Shown: positions 47,333-59,891, counted from the stretch's first letter. The stretch: DNA of 64,000 nt from Glomus cerebriforme (GCA_003550305.1 QKYT01000044.1:54153-118152), one strand, 5' to 3'. Numbers and translations are program-made. Notes: generated by a model from the sequence alone, not told the origin.

Positions 47333-49879
47333 TTAGTCGGAATTTGAATGTTCGGAATGGTATGAGTTATCATTTTTTTGAACTTCATATCGTAAATAAA
47401 GTTCATCTCTGAAATGCCGGTGCCTTAATGAAATATACATATGTGTGAATTTTTCATATATATAGGACTCTATAAGAAACATAAACATACTTGACTCCTA
47501 CTGGCCTTGCTTCTTCGAAATATCGAAGTGCGTCAGTTACGGAACAATGTAACTCTTCTATTAAATAACAACAAATCATAAATCCCGTCCGATTAAACCT
47601 AGGCAAAATATCACGAAAAAAAAAGATACATATAGTTATGATAAGTTGAAAGATTTAAAAATTGTCTATATTTTCGCATCATTCAATAACTGAACAGGAA
47701 TTCAACCATATGAACTATCCCAAAATTTTTTTCTTTTTAACTCATACCCGTAATGACAATGTACTGCAATTTGTTTATCGGGTTTCTCACTCCATGCTTC
47801 CTTTACAACTTGGATAAACCTCCGGATATCATCACGTGATGGCGGTATCTTACTAACAGTGCTTAGTTTGATATATGTAATATGGGAGTTATCAAAATCG
47901 CTTGTTCGATAAGGTGGTGGATCCTTTGTTATATCGATGATACTAATAGTACACCAGATAGAGAACATACTTATTTGTTAGTAAAAGAGCATTATATAAT
48001 GAATGAAAAAAGATTATTAAATTTTTTATTACAATCCTATATCCGGATGTCGAGCAATAAATGATTTTGGGCAATGTTCTTCATCGTTTTGTCGCATAAC
48101 CTTTTATTGTAAATTTTATCATCAATAAGTACGCAACAAACAACCCATTAGAAACCTATAATTTTCAACAAACCTTCATCGCTCTGAACTTCGTGCTATC
48201 GACGGTTTGTTCCGATATTATCGGCGTCCGTTTCCACTAATATTTTAAATTGCCACACAAGTGCGAAGAGGAGTGCGATAAATCACATATTTGTCTTGAT
48301 ATAGTTTAAAACAGAAATAAGTCTAAAAAGAAATAAATTCAACACTGAAAAAAATCACGCGTCAAACCAATATTTCCTTTTGTGGAAGAGTAAAACTTGC
48401 GCGTAATCTACGTATATAGGTCTTAATTGTTAAGACTTCTTGACATCTCGAATCATTAATCCGAGATAGCACACCTTTTGAAAGTTCTTCATAGACCACT
48501 TATTTTCACCTTTAGTCTTGAAAAGAATTTGCCATGCAGGATCCAAAGTCTCCAACCCACATTTCTTGATAAGAAAATCGTTAATGATAAGATTAACCGT
48601 ACCAGGTTTTTCTACCATAGCATTGTGACCTGATTCTCGTATAATAGAAATTGTGGAATGTGATTTGCACCATTTATGAATAATACTCATATCAACTGGT
48701 GGAGTAATTTTATCCTAAAAAAAAAGGAAAAAAAAAATTATTAATTACTTTAACAAAATACAAAATATTCTTTAATCTTTTTACTCACTTCTTCTCCGGT
48801 TATAAGTAGTATTGGACATTCAATCGATCTTATATCAGCTTGGGTAAACCAGTTAATCCCAGCAAACATATTTTTCCATACAATAGTTTTTGATTGTTTA
48901 TTCCATCTTAATTGCCTCGCCCTCACTTCATCATTTGCATCCTTATGTAAAATTCGGTCCACACTTTTAGAATGAATTCCACCAAAGCGATCAAAATATC
49001 GAAAAATATCAAGTAGAACGTTGGAGATAGCAAGAATTTTTTGTTTTTCTGCAATTTCTTTCTCAGTTAAATTGGCTTTAACAGAAATAAATGTAAGAGC
49101 TTTTATGGTATGCTTTACGCGCTGATATAATTTCGTACCAAGACAACACCCATAAGAGTGACAAATCAATACAGTATTTTCACTTGGATATCGTTTCAAT
49201 AGATCTTCAAGATCATCCACCAAAGATTCAGTAGTATAATCTTCCATCCTAATTATATATATAAACTCTAGTTAGAATTTATTGCTAAATTTTGTTACAC
49301 AAAGATTATATATATTCAAAGAAAAATTACCTGTTTGTAACTTCGCTCTTTCCACAACCTAATAAATCCACAGCAAGAATATTAACAGTTGAAGAAAAAT
49401 ATTCAATTTGGTTTTCCCATTGTGTTACCTTTCATTTCAAATATAAATAATAATATTATTAGTTTTTTTGTAATTAATTCGTGATAAAATTAGTTTTATC
49501 TAACCTGTCCACCAAGTCCATGAATAAACACGACTAATGGAACTTTTGCCCCAAGTTCGTGAATAATGTGTATAATTCGAAGTCGTTTATTTCGGATAAC
49601 GACATATTGTGTGTTTTTCTGAATTATAGGTGAATCAACTATTTTAAAGTAAAAACGTAAAATTAATTTTTATAAAGTTAGGATAAACATAAATAGGTGT
49701 AATAACTTACGATCTTCACTCTTAACCGTGCCGTTGCAATATTTCAAGTTTCTTAAAGTCAAAATTAAACCACATATTGTAACAGCAACAGGAATTAATA
49801 TTGCTAAAGGCTGTGTTGTCATTATTGACGGCCAATTCACCAGCCAATAATTAATATTAACAATCGAATGCAATTCCAT
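47333..49879 (-). CDS. Alpha/beta-hydrolase fused to a dual-specificity phosphatase domain
   Basis: One long multi-exon gene. The N terminus has a membrane anchor (LAILIPVAVTICGLILTLR). The hydrolase part shows PLVVFIHGLGGQ (oxyanion loop), AVDLLGCGKSE, nucleophile elbow LICHSYGCCLG (Ser, with Cys in place of the usual first Gly), LLITGEEDKITPP (acid) and ESGHNAMVEKP (His). Exons at about 48180-48236 and 48060-48110 (WKRTPIISEQTVDSTKFRAM, then RQNDEEHCPKSFIARHPD) link in phase to the phosphatase part. That part has FIIDITKDPPPYR, YIKLSTVSKIPPS and the signature AVHCHYGFNRTGF (HCx5R), ending HSEHSNSD at TAA 47333-47335. Exon phases and the lack of a start codon or promoter between the domains support a fusion rather than two genes. 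Substrates are unknown; the phosphatase resembles RNA-5'-triphosphatase/DUSP11-type DSPs. Confidence 0.8.
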
Positions 49880-50246
49880 TTTGCTTCAAATTGAAAATAT
49901 TGCTCCAGTTTTATTTATTATTTTACTTTTACAGGAGTAATTTTACAAAGTTTGGTACTTTTTGAGTCTTTTATTTTTTATTATTTTATTGAACGTATAC
50001 AAATGAAGTAGATAATTTTTAATTTAATTTAATTTCGAAACCAATATTGAGTTTGATAATTCACGGCTGTATGCTATTAGATATTTTATAGGTCATTTAC
50101 GAAATTACATCATAATGTTAAAAAATAGTACAGTGGAATAGTGGATCACATGGACCGATAGACAACGCACTGACCCATATCGAAGATCTGCATTTTTAAA
50201 ATTTTATTTCGTCGATTTCGTCGATTATTTGTTTCCGGATAATTCT

Positions 50247-52124
50247 ATGAAAATGACGGCGAGCTCTTCACAAGCTTCTTCCCCTGATCCTCCAAACAAA
50301 GATCCTCCAAAGCAAACAATTATAGATCCTTTCGATGCCCGATCATTACAAGTTCAACCTGTTTCATATATAGACAATGATCCACCCACAGAATTTTTTT
50401 GTATGCTTCGTTCTCGTATAAATATTTGACCATTTGTTTATTCTGTACTTTGTATAGATTTTAAATCTAGCCTATTATTACTCTAAACGTTCAATTTTGT
50501 AGATCGTCCAAGAACATTAACAGTGTTAGCAGCAATGATTTTTGGACTTGTTTATGTTGCAATATATCACGAGGAGGACGATAAAAAATCCAATACGTCA
50601 ACGAATATCAAATTGTAATTGTATTTCAAGTCAATTTTGTTATTCATTTCATATCTAACTAATTCTCACTTTAATTAATTTCACTCGTTCTTTAACAGTG
50701 GAAGCATGGCTGGAGTGGGGTTTTTTCTTTTATTTGCGATGTTACAATTCAGAGATGGACCTTTCATTCGGCCGCACCCTGCTTTTTGGCGAATTGTTTT
50801 GGGTCTTGGGGTGTTATACCAGATGTTTCTTGTATTTCTTTTATTTCAGGTTGGATTCAAATTGCTGAAATTCCTTTCGTTTCCACAACCGGTTTATTGA
50901 TAATTATTTATTTGATCGTATCAGGATAAATTTGATGCACGCTTATTTCTCAGAGCTATTGATCCAACATTAGGTAGACCTCTTCCAGAACGTTCGTATG
51001 CCGAGAATTGCGACTTAACTTATGAGAATATTAAAGTAATAATCAGATCTTTTATATTTTTTAGTTGTAATAATTTTTAATAACTTGTTAATATAATTAT
51101 CGATTGTAAATAGAATCAAATTGATATCTTTGTAATATATCATGCTACTGGATGGTACGCGAAAGCTGTAGTCTTACGCGATTATTGGTTCTGTTGGATT
51201 TTATCCGTCATGTTTGAAGTAATGGAATATTCGTTACAACATCAATTGAATAATTTTGCTGAATGTTGGTGGGATCATGTAAGTTGTAAAATTTTTTTTA
51301 ACACTAGTATTTTATAAAAAATAACATTATCATTGTTATCATTTAATTACACAGTGGATCCTTGATGTATTAATATGTAATTGGATAGGCCTTTATTTTG
51401 GAATGAAGACATGTGAGTATTTTGAGATGAAGGGATATTCTTGGAGAGGTATTAAGCAAATACCATCATCAAAAGGAAAAGTAAAGAGGATAGTACAACA
51501 ATTTACACCGCGTAATTGGACAAAATTTGAATGGGGAACAACTAAAAGTTTTAAAAATTATCTGGCAGTCCTTGGACTTTTATTTTTGGTAATTTTATAA
51601 ATTATCAATATTATAACATTTTAATTTTTAATTTTATAATTTTTTAAATTTCTCTACTTTTTTTTTAGTTTTTGCAAGCTGAATTGAATTCATTTTATTT
51701 GAAATTTCTTTTATGGATTCCACCAGAACATCCGATTAATACTTATCGAGCTTTGTTGCTTTTCATGTGTTCAATTCCTGGTACACGGGAGGCATATCAA
51801 TATTTAACGGACAAGTAAGTTAAAGAAATTTGATTTTTGATCCGAAATTTTGAAATAAATTTCTAAATAAATTTTTTATTCATTTCTAGAAATTGTAAAA
51901 GATTTGGACCTCAAGCATGGCTAACTATAGCAAATATCATGACAGAATCTGTAATTTGTTATAAATTTGGTAGAGGAGAATTTCCAAATCCTGCGCCAAC
52001 CAACGTAGTTATATTTTGGATAGTGTTAATAACTATACTAATAGGATATGCTATATGGCAATTTGGAATCCCTACTTTAAAGAAAAGACAACGATTAAAA
52101 AAATCTGTCAAAAAAGATCAATGA
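50247..52124 (+). CDS. Base-exchange phosphatidylserine synthase (PSS1/PTDSS-type)
   Basis: ER membrane enzyme that swaps the head group of phosphatidylcholine or phosphatidylethanolamine for serine. I start at the ATG at 50247 ([16 protein letters not shown]). Hallmark segments: [100 protein letters not shown] and [14 protein letters not shown]. There are about eight hydrophobic spans and a lysine-rich C terminus ([14 protein letters not shown]), compatible with ER retention. About eight exons. This family is distinct from the fungal/bacterial CDP-diacylglycerol PS synthase (Cho1), which lacks these motifs. Confidence 0.9.
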
Positions 52125-52426
52125 AAATTTGTTCATTTTTTTTTGTTCAAATTTGATTATAATTAAATAAACAAGAGTTTGTTAAATTGGGAACTTTTAT
52201 GGTTGTAAATTCGTTTAAAAAAGAAAAGAGCAGCAGTTTATCACGATGTTGATTGACGATCTATCCCTTAAAAGAATTTCCGATCTACATTACATGTGTA
52301 GATTTTGATGATACGAAGGTGTAACTAAATTTGGATAAGTGAAGCCCCAATATAGCAGATGACGCAATCCGATTCTGAATATAAGAGAAAAAAAAATCTT
52401 TTATTTTAAAAAAAAGGGAAAAGAAT

Positions 52427-54215
52427 ATGAAAATGGGAGGATTATATTTATTAGATTATGGAGCAGGAAATGTTCGTAGTTTAGTTAATGCTGTTAATCG
52501 ATTAGGATATGAAATTGAATGGGTTAAAGAACCTGGTGATATTTTAAAAGCTGATGTAAGTATCAATTAATAAATTCGAAATTATTAAATTATTAGAAAA
52601 TATCAATTAATAATAATTTTTATTATTTTAGAAAGTGATATTTCCAGGAGTGGGAGCGTTCGGTAGTGCAATGCAATCACTTGTGGAAAAAAATTATGCA
52701 GAACCCTTAAAGCATTTTATTAAATCAGGGAAACCATTTATGGGGATTTGTGTTGGATTACAAACACTATTTGAAAGATCAGAAGAAAACCCAAATGTAC
52801 CGGGATTAGGAATTATTCCAGGTACAGTTAAATTATTTAATAAAGATGATAATAACAAGGCGGTACCACATATGGGATGGAATAAAGTAAATTGTTTAAA
52901 AGAAATTAAATATAACAACGTACAACAGCAAAAAGAGGGAAAGGATATTCATTGTGGAATTAAACAAGATAATGTTTACTATTTTATCCATTCTTATGCT
53001 GTACCTTATAATGAAGATATTAAAGAATGGATCTTATCTACAACTCAATATGGGAATGAAATTTTTATTAGTTCAATTCAAAAAGATAATGTTTTTGGCA
53101 CACAATTTCATCCGGAAAAAAGCGGTTACGCTGGTTTAAGAATTTTGAAATCATTTTTAGAAGGCCGTAGTGAAAACATTTCGTTGGATGATAAGGAAAT
53201 TATAATAAAAAATCCTATAAAATTACCAAAAGATAAATTTACAAAAAGAATTATAGCTTGTTTAGATGTACGTACAAATGATCAAGGAGATTTAGTAGTA
53301 ACTAAAGGTGATCAGTATGATGTGCGCGAACGGTCTACGAATAATGATTTTGGCTGTGGACAAATCAGGAACCTTGGGAAACCTGTTGATTTGGCTCGTA
53401 GATATTTTGATGATGGGGCTGATGAAATTACTTTCTTAAATATTACAAGTTTTCGTAATTGTCCTTTAACTGATCTACCAATGCTACAAATTTTAAAGCT
53501 TACTTCGGAAACAGTTTTTGTTCCTTTAACTATTGGTGGTGGTATAAGAGATGTTATAGACCCTGATGGAAAATTTCATTCAGCCCTTGAAGTTGCTGGT
53601 GAATATTTTAGATCTGGTGCCGATAAAGTTTCAATCGGTAGTGATGCTGTTTATGCCGTAGAAAAATATTTAGCCAATGATAAAAAATTATCTGGTAATA
53701 CTTCTATTGAAACTATTGCTCATGCTTATGGCTCTCAAGCTGTGGTAATTTCTGTAGATCCGAGAAGAATTTATGTTAATTCTCCTGAAGCTGAACCAAA
53801 TCATCATTTAATTAAGACTTCTTTTCCTGGACCTAATGGAGAATTTTGGTGTTGGTATCAATGTACTGTGAAAGGCGGTCGTGAAGGAAGAGATATTGAT
53901 GTTCATCAACTTGTTACTTCTTGTGAAGCTATGGGTGCTGGTGAAATTCTTCTTAATTGTATGGATAAGGATGGTACAAATTCTGGTTATGATTTAGAGC
54001 TAATAGATGATGTTAAAAAGGCTGTTAGAATACCCGTCATTGCATCAAGTGGAGCTGGGAAAGAAGAACATTTCGCTGAGGTTTTTGATAAGACTAATGT
54101 AGAAGCTGCTCTTGCTGCTGGAATATTTCATCGTCAAGAAGTTCCAATTCAAAATGTTAAAAATTATTTAAGAGAAAGAAATATTTTAATTAGAAGTGAT
54201 GATTCTTCATTGTAA
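52427..54215 (+). CDS. HIS7: Imidazole glycerol phosphate synthase, bifunctional HisH-HisF
   Basis: Fifth step of histidine synthesis: a glutamine amidotransferase feeds ammonia to a cyclase, giving imidazole glycerol phosphate and AICAR. Exon 1 52427-52555, exon 2 52632-54215. The N-terminal amidotransferase shows LLDYGAGNVRSLVNAVNRLG, PGVGAFGSAM, the nucleophile in GICVGLQTLFE, and the His/Glu pair in QFHPEKSGYAGL. The C-terminal TIM barrel has IIACLDVRTN (catalytic Asp), FLNITSFR, PLTIGGGIRD, GADKVSIGSDAV, EILLNCMDKDGT (catalytic Asp) and ASSGAGKEEHF. The fused layout is that of fungi and plants, and length is as expected. It lies about 300 bases after the phosphatidylserine synthase gene, same strand. 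Confidence 0.96.
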
Positions 54216-54513
54216 TTTAAATTTATTTATTTTATAATTAATTAATTCTCTTGATGTATATATTAAATCTTTCTTTAAATTATTTAAATAAAATTTTTGA
54301 TATAAATTTTTGATCATTTAACTCATTCATGATTCATCATAATAATTGCACGTCCGATTTTTATTTTTTTATTAACACGAGACGTCGAATCTTACCCATG
54401 TTTGTCACGTGACGTTCCGATGCTCTACTTTTACTGCGGCATTACATGATCTGATAAATATTATCCGTTTTTTTTTTTTATCCCTCCTCTTTCAACGATA
54501 ACAAAAAGCGAAA

Positions 54514-55261
54514 ATGGTAAAATTTCAATTTTTTTGACAGTTTTCAGTTTAGATTTTATTATTTAAAGGAATTATTAAATGGATGGTTTAATAAGAAATT
54601 CTCTCCAATTTTTCCAATTCTCATTAGGCTGACGAACACGATGCTGCAGCTGCCGCTGAATTGAAGAAGAAGAGAACTTTTAAAAAATATTCTTATAGAG
54701 GAGTTGATCTTGAACAATTATTAGATTTGACTAGTGATAGTTTAATGGAATTAGTTCATTCTAGAGCAAGACGTAGATTCCAACGTGGGCTTAAACGTAA
54801 ACCAATGGGTTTAATTAAAAAATTACGTAAAGCCAAAAAAGAAGCTCCTCCAGAGGAAAAACCTGCAGTTGTTAAAACTCATTTACGAGATATGATCATT
54901 GTACCTGAAATGATTGGCTCTATTGTTGGTGTTTATAATGGAAAAACTTTTAATCAAGTTGAAATTAAGGTAAGCAAGGGAACTTAAAAAAAAAATTTGA
55001 TGGATTTATTTAAAGAAATTTCTAACTTATTACTTTAATTTTAGCCTGAAATGATCGGTCATTATCTCGCCGAATTTTCCATCTCATATAAACCTGTCAA
55101 GCACGGTCGTCCAGGTAAGTTATTATTTTTATGATAAAATCAATTCCTGTTAGATATTGATTTATATATTAAACAGTTAGCATACAAATATTAATAATTA
55201 ATTAACGTTATTTGTAGGTATCGGTGCTACTCATTCTTCACGTTTTATTCCATTGAAATAA
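54514..55261 (+). CDS. RPS15: 40S ribosomal protein uS19 (S15)
   Basis: Small-subunit protein near the decoding centre. Exon 1 contributes only the ATG (54514-54516), followed by GTAAAA; exon 2 is 54628-54969, exon 3 55045-55114, exon 4 55218-55261. The protein reads [20 protein letters not shown], then [60 protein letters not shown] and ends [12 protein letters not shown], the invariant S15 C terminus. A pyrimidine-rich stretch (TCCCTCCTCTTTC near 54481) lies just upstream, as in ribosomal protein genes with pyrimidine-tract starts. Confidence 0.97.
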
Positions 55262-55401
55262 ATGTTATATAAAATATTTTTAATGTTGCATTTTCAATAA
55301 AAAAAAACTCGATTTATTATTATAGCTGTCTTAGCTATCTTGCTAATAAAAATTTATAAATTTTGAATTTGATTTAAATAAAATTCATAAAAAAAGATCT
55401 C

Positions 55402-56269
55402 TTATTTTAAAACATTAGCTTCTTGAACTCGATTTAATCCACTTTGTTTTTCAATCCATTCAACTAATCCTTTAGAAAAAACATCTTGTTTTAAAACCCT
55501 TTTTTCTACATAAAATCTTTTTCCTATTCTATTATTTTCTTGCTTTATCCATGTTATCCACTGAAATTTATTTTTGTTTTTAAATTCTTTTAATTCAGAT
55601 AATCTAAGAGTAGTTTCTTCTATTCTACCTAACCAATCAAAAGTTTCTATTGTAAGATAAGGATTTCCTGAAGAATGTAAAGCATATGGATTAAATGATT
55701 TTCTTAATGAAGGTTCATAACGACGTTGCGGAGGAAGATAAATATATATTCGAGATACATATGTTGCGCTCAAATAATTTATGAAAAATAATGGAAGTAA
55801 CGCCGATAATCCAACTGTCAATTAAAAGAGATAAAGAGAGTAGTTACAATATATATAATAATATATATATGCGCTACAATAAATTGATAAACTTACCTCC
55901 AACTGCTCCAACGATAGGAGCTTTTCCGTAAATATAAATAGAAGGTACAAGTAAAAAACCGCAAGTACAAAATAACAAAGCTAATCTTTTATATTTTCTG
56001 ACATGTAGTGATAACGGTCCAATATAAATTGTCATTCGATTTTCTGGATTTAATTTTGGATTTTTATGTGCTGTAATTTTTTTTATTGATTTTATTTGTG
56101 GAGTGGTAATTTCAGCAGTAGTATTTGTTAATAAACGTGTATTATATAATAATCTCTTGACAGGAAATAAGGGATTTGCATTGAATGAATTGGAGCTTGA
56201 ATGACATGGGTATGATATAAACCGTGATTTTGAAATAATTGCAAGCATTTTAAAGGAGAGAGAACCCAT
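55402..56269 (-). CDS. TMEM70-like mitochondrial inner-membrane protein
   Basis: Probably a factor for assembly of respiratory complexes (TMEM70 itself helps build ATP synthase). Two exons; start at the ATG at 56269 (MGSLSFKMLAIISKSRF), with a Ser/Arg-rich presequence without acidic residues. Two adjacent membrane spans (KRLALLFCTCGFLLVPSIYI and GLSALLPLFFINYLSATYV) are joined by a short YGKAPIVGAVG turn. They are followed by SRIYIYLPPQRRYEPSLRKS and a soluble tail, as in the TMEM70/TMEM186/TMEM223 group. The member within that group is uncertain. Confidence 0.75.
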
Positions 56270-56461
56270 TTTTTTGTATAATTGAAAGCGCGATCTGACG
56301 CGATTTAAAAATTGATTGTGTAACAATTTAATAAAAAACCACCATCTTTAATTAGTTTCATACTAATTTAGTACAGTATAAATGTATAATGCAATTTCAA
56401 AAACAAAAAACTACTGTGTACTAAAATTCTTACAATAAAATCAATAAAATTTTGATTTAAA

Positions 56462-58134
56462 ATGAGACGAGTAAAAGTGTTTTCTGGCTCTTCTCATCCT
56501 GAACTTGCAGGTTTTATATGTGAAAAATTAGGCATTCCTCCTGCTGCCGTTACTTTAAAGAAATTTAGTAACCAAGAAACTTCTGTTGAAATTGGTAAGT
56601 ATCATTATCTCCAATTGAGTACCAACTTAAATAATTCTTCTAATATACATGATTTATTGCTTTAAAAAAAATTGATTTGATTTAATCAAATTATATCAGG
56701 ATGTTCCGTTCGTAACGAAGATGTATTCATTATTCAGTCTGGGTCAAATCATGTCAACGACCATCTCATGGAATTGTTGATAATGATTTCAGCATGTAAA
56801 GGTTCATCCGCGAGTCGAATCACCGGTAATTGTTAACTAATTAATCTCAAATTAATAAGATATTTGATTAATCAAATATACGTTTTAGCTGTTATGCCTT
56901 ACTTCCCATATTCGAAACAAAGTAAAAAGAAGAAATATCGTGGGGCTATAACTGCAAAAAGTAATTTAATATTGAATGAATTATTGAAATTTTTTTTAAA
57001 AAAAAGATTTTGACGAGCAATTATAATTAATAAGCTAAATTCTTTGTATATTTAATCAAGTGGTGGCCAATTTACTTTCAGTCGCAGGTGTAGATCACAT
57101 TATCACGATGGACCTTCACGCGTCGCAAATGCAAGGCTTTTTCAACAAACCGGTTGATAATTTATATGCCGAACCAAGTATTGCTAAGTGGATTCAAGAT
57201 TCTGTTCCAGAATACACTAGTGGTGTAGTTGTTAGTAAAAATGCTGGTGGTGCAAAAAGGTAGCTTGATTCTTAGATCTCACATCAATGAACACATAATA
57301 ATTTACTTTTCTTCTAAATAATAGAGTAACATCTCTTGCCGATCGTCTTAAAATTGATTTTGCACTTATTCATACTGACCGTACACGAGGATCCAGTCAA
57401 GCGCATCTTCTTCCTAGGACTTCAGAAGATGAAACAGAGGAGGACTCTTCAAATAAAAATATGAATTTTAATAATTGTAATAATGTTTTTTATCATACAA
57501 ATGCAACAAATGACCATATTACCTCAGCAATTATTAATGGAAAACCCGCTGATGATGATGATGATATTAACAGTCCTGCAACTTCAGTAACAGGTGAAGA
57601 TCCTTTGGTGGATGAGGAAAATAATAGTAGCATTATCACACTTGTAGGTGATGTTGCTGGGAAAGTCGTCTTTATTGTCGTAAGTTATTCTTTAACAATG
57701 ATATTAAAATAGTTTATGTTATTTATTCAACTCATAAATTCTGATATAATTAATATATAGGATGACATGATTGATAAGGCAGGCTCGTTTATAGCAGCTG
57801 CAGAACATTTGATGAAAAAATGTAACGCAAAACGCGTTTATGTAATTGCCACTCATGGCATTCTCAGTGATGATAGTATCAAAGAGATAGAACGTTGTAA
57901 AAGCATACATCAGGTAAGATGATACACATATATGTAATCGTTTGTTTTCTAAATTGACGAATCTCTTTCTTTTTCTTACAGTTAGTAATTACAAATACTT
58001 TTCCAATTTCACCTGAGAAAAAATGTCAAAGTTCAAAAATTGTAACGATTGATATTTCTGCTACTTTAGCCGAAGCAATTAGAAGAACTCATAATGGTGA
58101 AAGTATTAGTTATTTATTTCATACTGCATTGTAA
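56462..58134 (+). CDS. Ribose-phosphate pyrophosphokinase with internal insertion (PRS1-like)
   Basis: Makes PRPP from ribose-5-phosphate and ATP for nucleotide, histidine and tryptophan synthesis. Seven exons join in phase. The start is [20 protein letters not shown]. Motifs: [43 protein letters not shown] (ATP site), the PRPP-synthetase signature [29 protein letters not shown], and the PRPP loop [10 protein letters not shown] non-homologous acidic/Asn-rich insertion of about 80 residues (after [16 protein letters not shown], 57400-57640) sits before the loop, as in yeast Prs1, where such insertions have regulatory roles. It ends SYLFHTAL. Catalytic competence of this paralogue is not certain. 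Confidence 0.92.
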
Positions 58135-58452
58135 AGATTCAAAAGAAGAAAATATATCAATAGAATTATTGTAGGAAGATTTCGCAGAAAGAATGTCAAA
58201 TAAGAAGGAAAAAAAAATAATTCTAAAGGGCAAATTTTTTAGAAAACATTATTATTACTCATATATGATATGTATATTAATATTTTGCGTTGTTAAATAA
58301 ACATAAGTACAGTAATAGTATTTATTAGCATTAGTTTTTGAAATATTTCATGTAAAATGAACAGAATAAGTATTAAAGAGTAACTACGTAATAAATTATA
58401 TATAGTAATTTCACAATAAATTACAAAATAGGGATTTTTTTTTAAAAAACAA

Positions 58453-59021
58453 TTATTCTGGAACTTTAACATTAGTATGAACTTTAGGTTCAACAGTAGT
58501 AACAGCAGCTAATAATTTTTCCATAACAGCATTTTTATTATTATCAAAAGCTGTTTGTATTGCAGCTAATTTTGCATCAGTTTCTGCATTTAATTTAGCG
58601 AAAGATTGGTCTGAATTTCCAGCATGCTAAAAGTAAATTAATTATATTGTTAATTTTAAAAAAAAAAATTTTTTCTAGTTTAGATATTTATAAATTACCT
58701 CAGCTTCAAACTCTTGGAAATCAGTATTTCTTTGAGCTTTTAATTCTTCTATTTCTTTTGCTGCTTCAGTCCTAGCATCCTTCAAACGTTGAACACGATC
58801 TATTATTTTTAAAATCGATTTAATGAAATTTATTATATAAGAATAAGTTATTTAAATAAAATAATTTTACATTGTCTAGCTTTTTGGACGATTTTGGCGG
58901 CTTCTTTCTCTGCTTCCAGTAATGTTTGAATTCCTTGAGAGTTTTGATGTGCCTACAAAATACATTGGAAACTTTATTAATTTCGATAAATATTAATCTA
59001 AAAGAAAATTTAACTAACCAT
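58453..59021 (-). CDS. VMA10: V-type proton ATPase subunit G
   Basis: Peripheral-stalk subunit that pairs with subunit E to hold V1 to V0. The initiator ATG alone forms coding exon 1 (59019-59021), followed by GTTAGT; exon 2 starts at 58952 with AHQNSQGIQTLLEAEKEAAK, then IVQKARQDRVQRLKDARTEA, and exons 3-4 continue LKAQRNTDFQEFEAE, then KLNAETDAKLAAI to the TAA at 58453-58455. The N-terminal QGIQTLLEAEKEA motif, helical composition and length of about 120 residues match the family. Confidence 0.93.
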
Positions 59022-59149
59022 CTTGAAAATAAGTTTTTTTTATTGCTTATTGAAAGTGAAAAGGAAATAAGATGGAGCCAAAAAATTGATCAAAAAATAC
59101 AAAAAAAATGTTTACGAATCACGTCATTCTGATTTACCATATATAGGAT

Positions 59150-59885
59150 TCATTAATGGTGATTGATTGGCTGGCGAATATATAAATCTATAAATTTATA
59201 ATGACACTTTTTAAAAAAAATCAGAATATTATATATCATTTAAAAAAAAAAAAGTAAAAAATATATGTAGAGGTTAAATGGAGACACAAGAAAGTTTTAT
59301 TAATCTTTCTCGTGCACTATGATTCCACCATAAAATTATTATATGTCCAAAAACCATTATTGGGAACGCAAAATCTATGAAGAAAAACACTTCAAAAAGA
59401 AATTGTTGTTTTCATTTAATTGGGATTTAACCCCGAAAACTTTCCCAAAGAAAAAGGTTTTAACAATACGAGAGAAAAAAATTGTTTTTCCGTATTTAGA
59501 TTTATAAAGTTACTTCGGTGGCTTAGTAGATTATCTAATCTTTAAGATTAAATATACACAGTAGTACGAAGCCGCACTGTAAAAAAAAAAAGATTTTCCG
59601 ATGAACTATGCTAGTAAACTTATCTGTTATCATTATCATCAAAATAAGATTTATTATAAAATGAAAGAAGGAATGCAAAATTATAAAATAGAGATGTAAT
59701 TGTATTATTATAAGATAAAGAAGAATGTATAGTAGGGATTATCAAATAAAAATATGTAATATATAAATGTTTTCAATAAAACATGTGAAAAATTAGAATT
59801 CTGAATAATTCAATTTGGTTCCAATTTTCAGTTTTTTTCTAATTGATCAGATTTAATAATTCATTCTTCTGTAATCATAGAAGGA
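59150..59885. other. AT-rich intergenic DNA upstream of the V-ATPase G gene
   Basis: No coding frame or RNA gene recognised. The part nearest 59022 presumably contains the VMA10 promoter. Confidence 0.5.
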
Positions 59886-59891
59886 TAAAAC

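Noticed and set aside
50229..50246. Earlier TTG start for the phosphatidylserine synthase
   Set aside because: Non-ATG; the first ATG is at 50247, so the upstream residues are not included.
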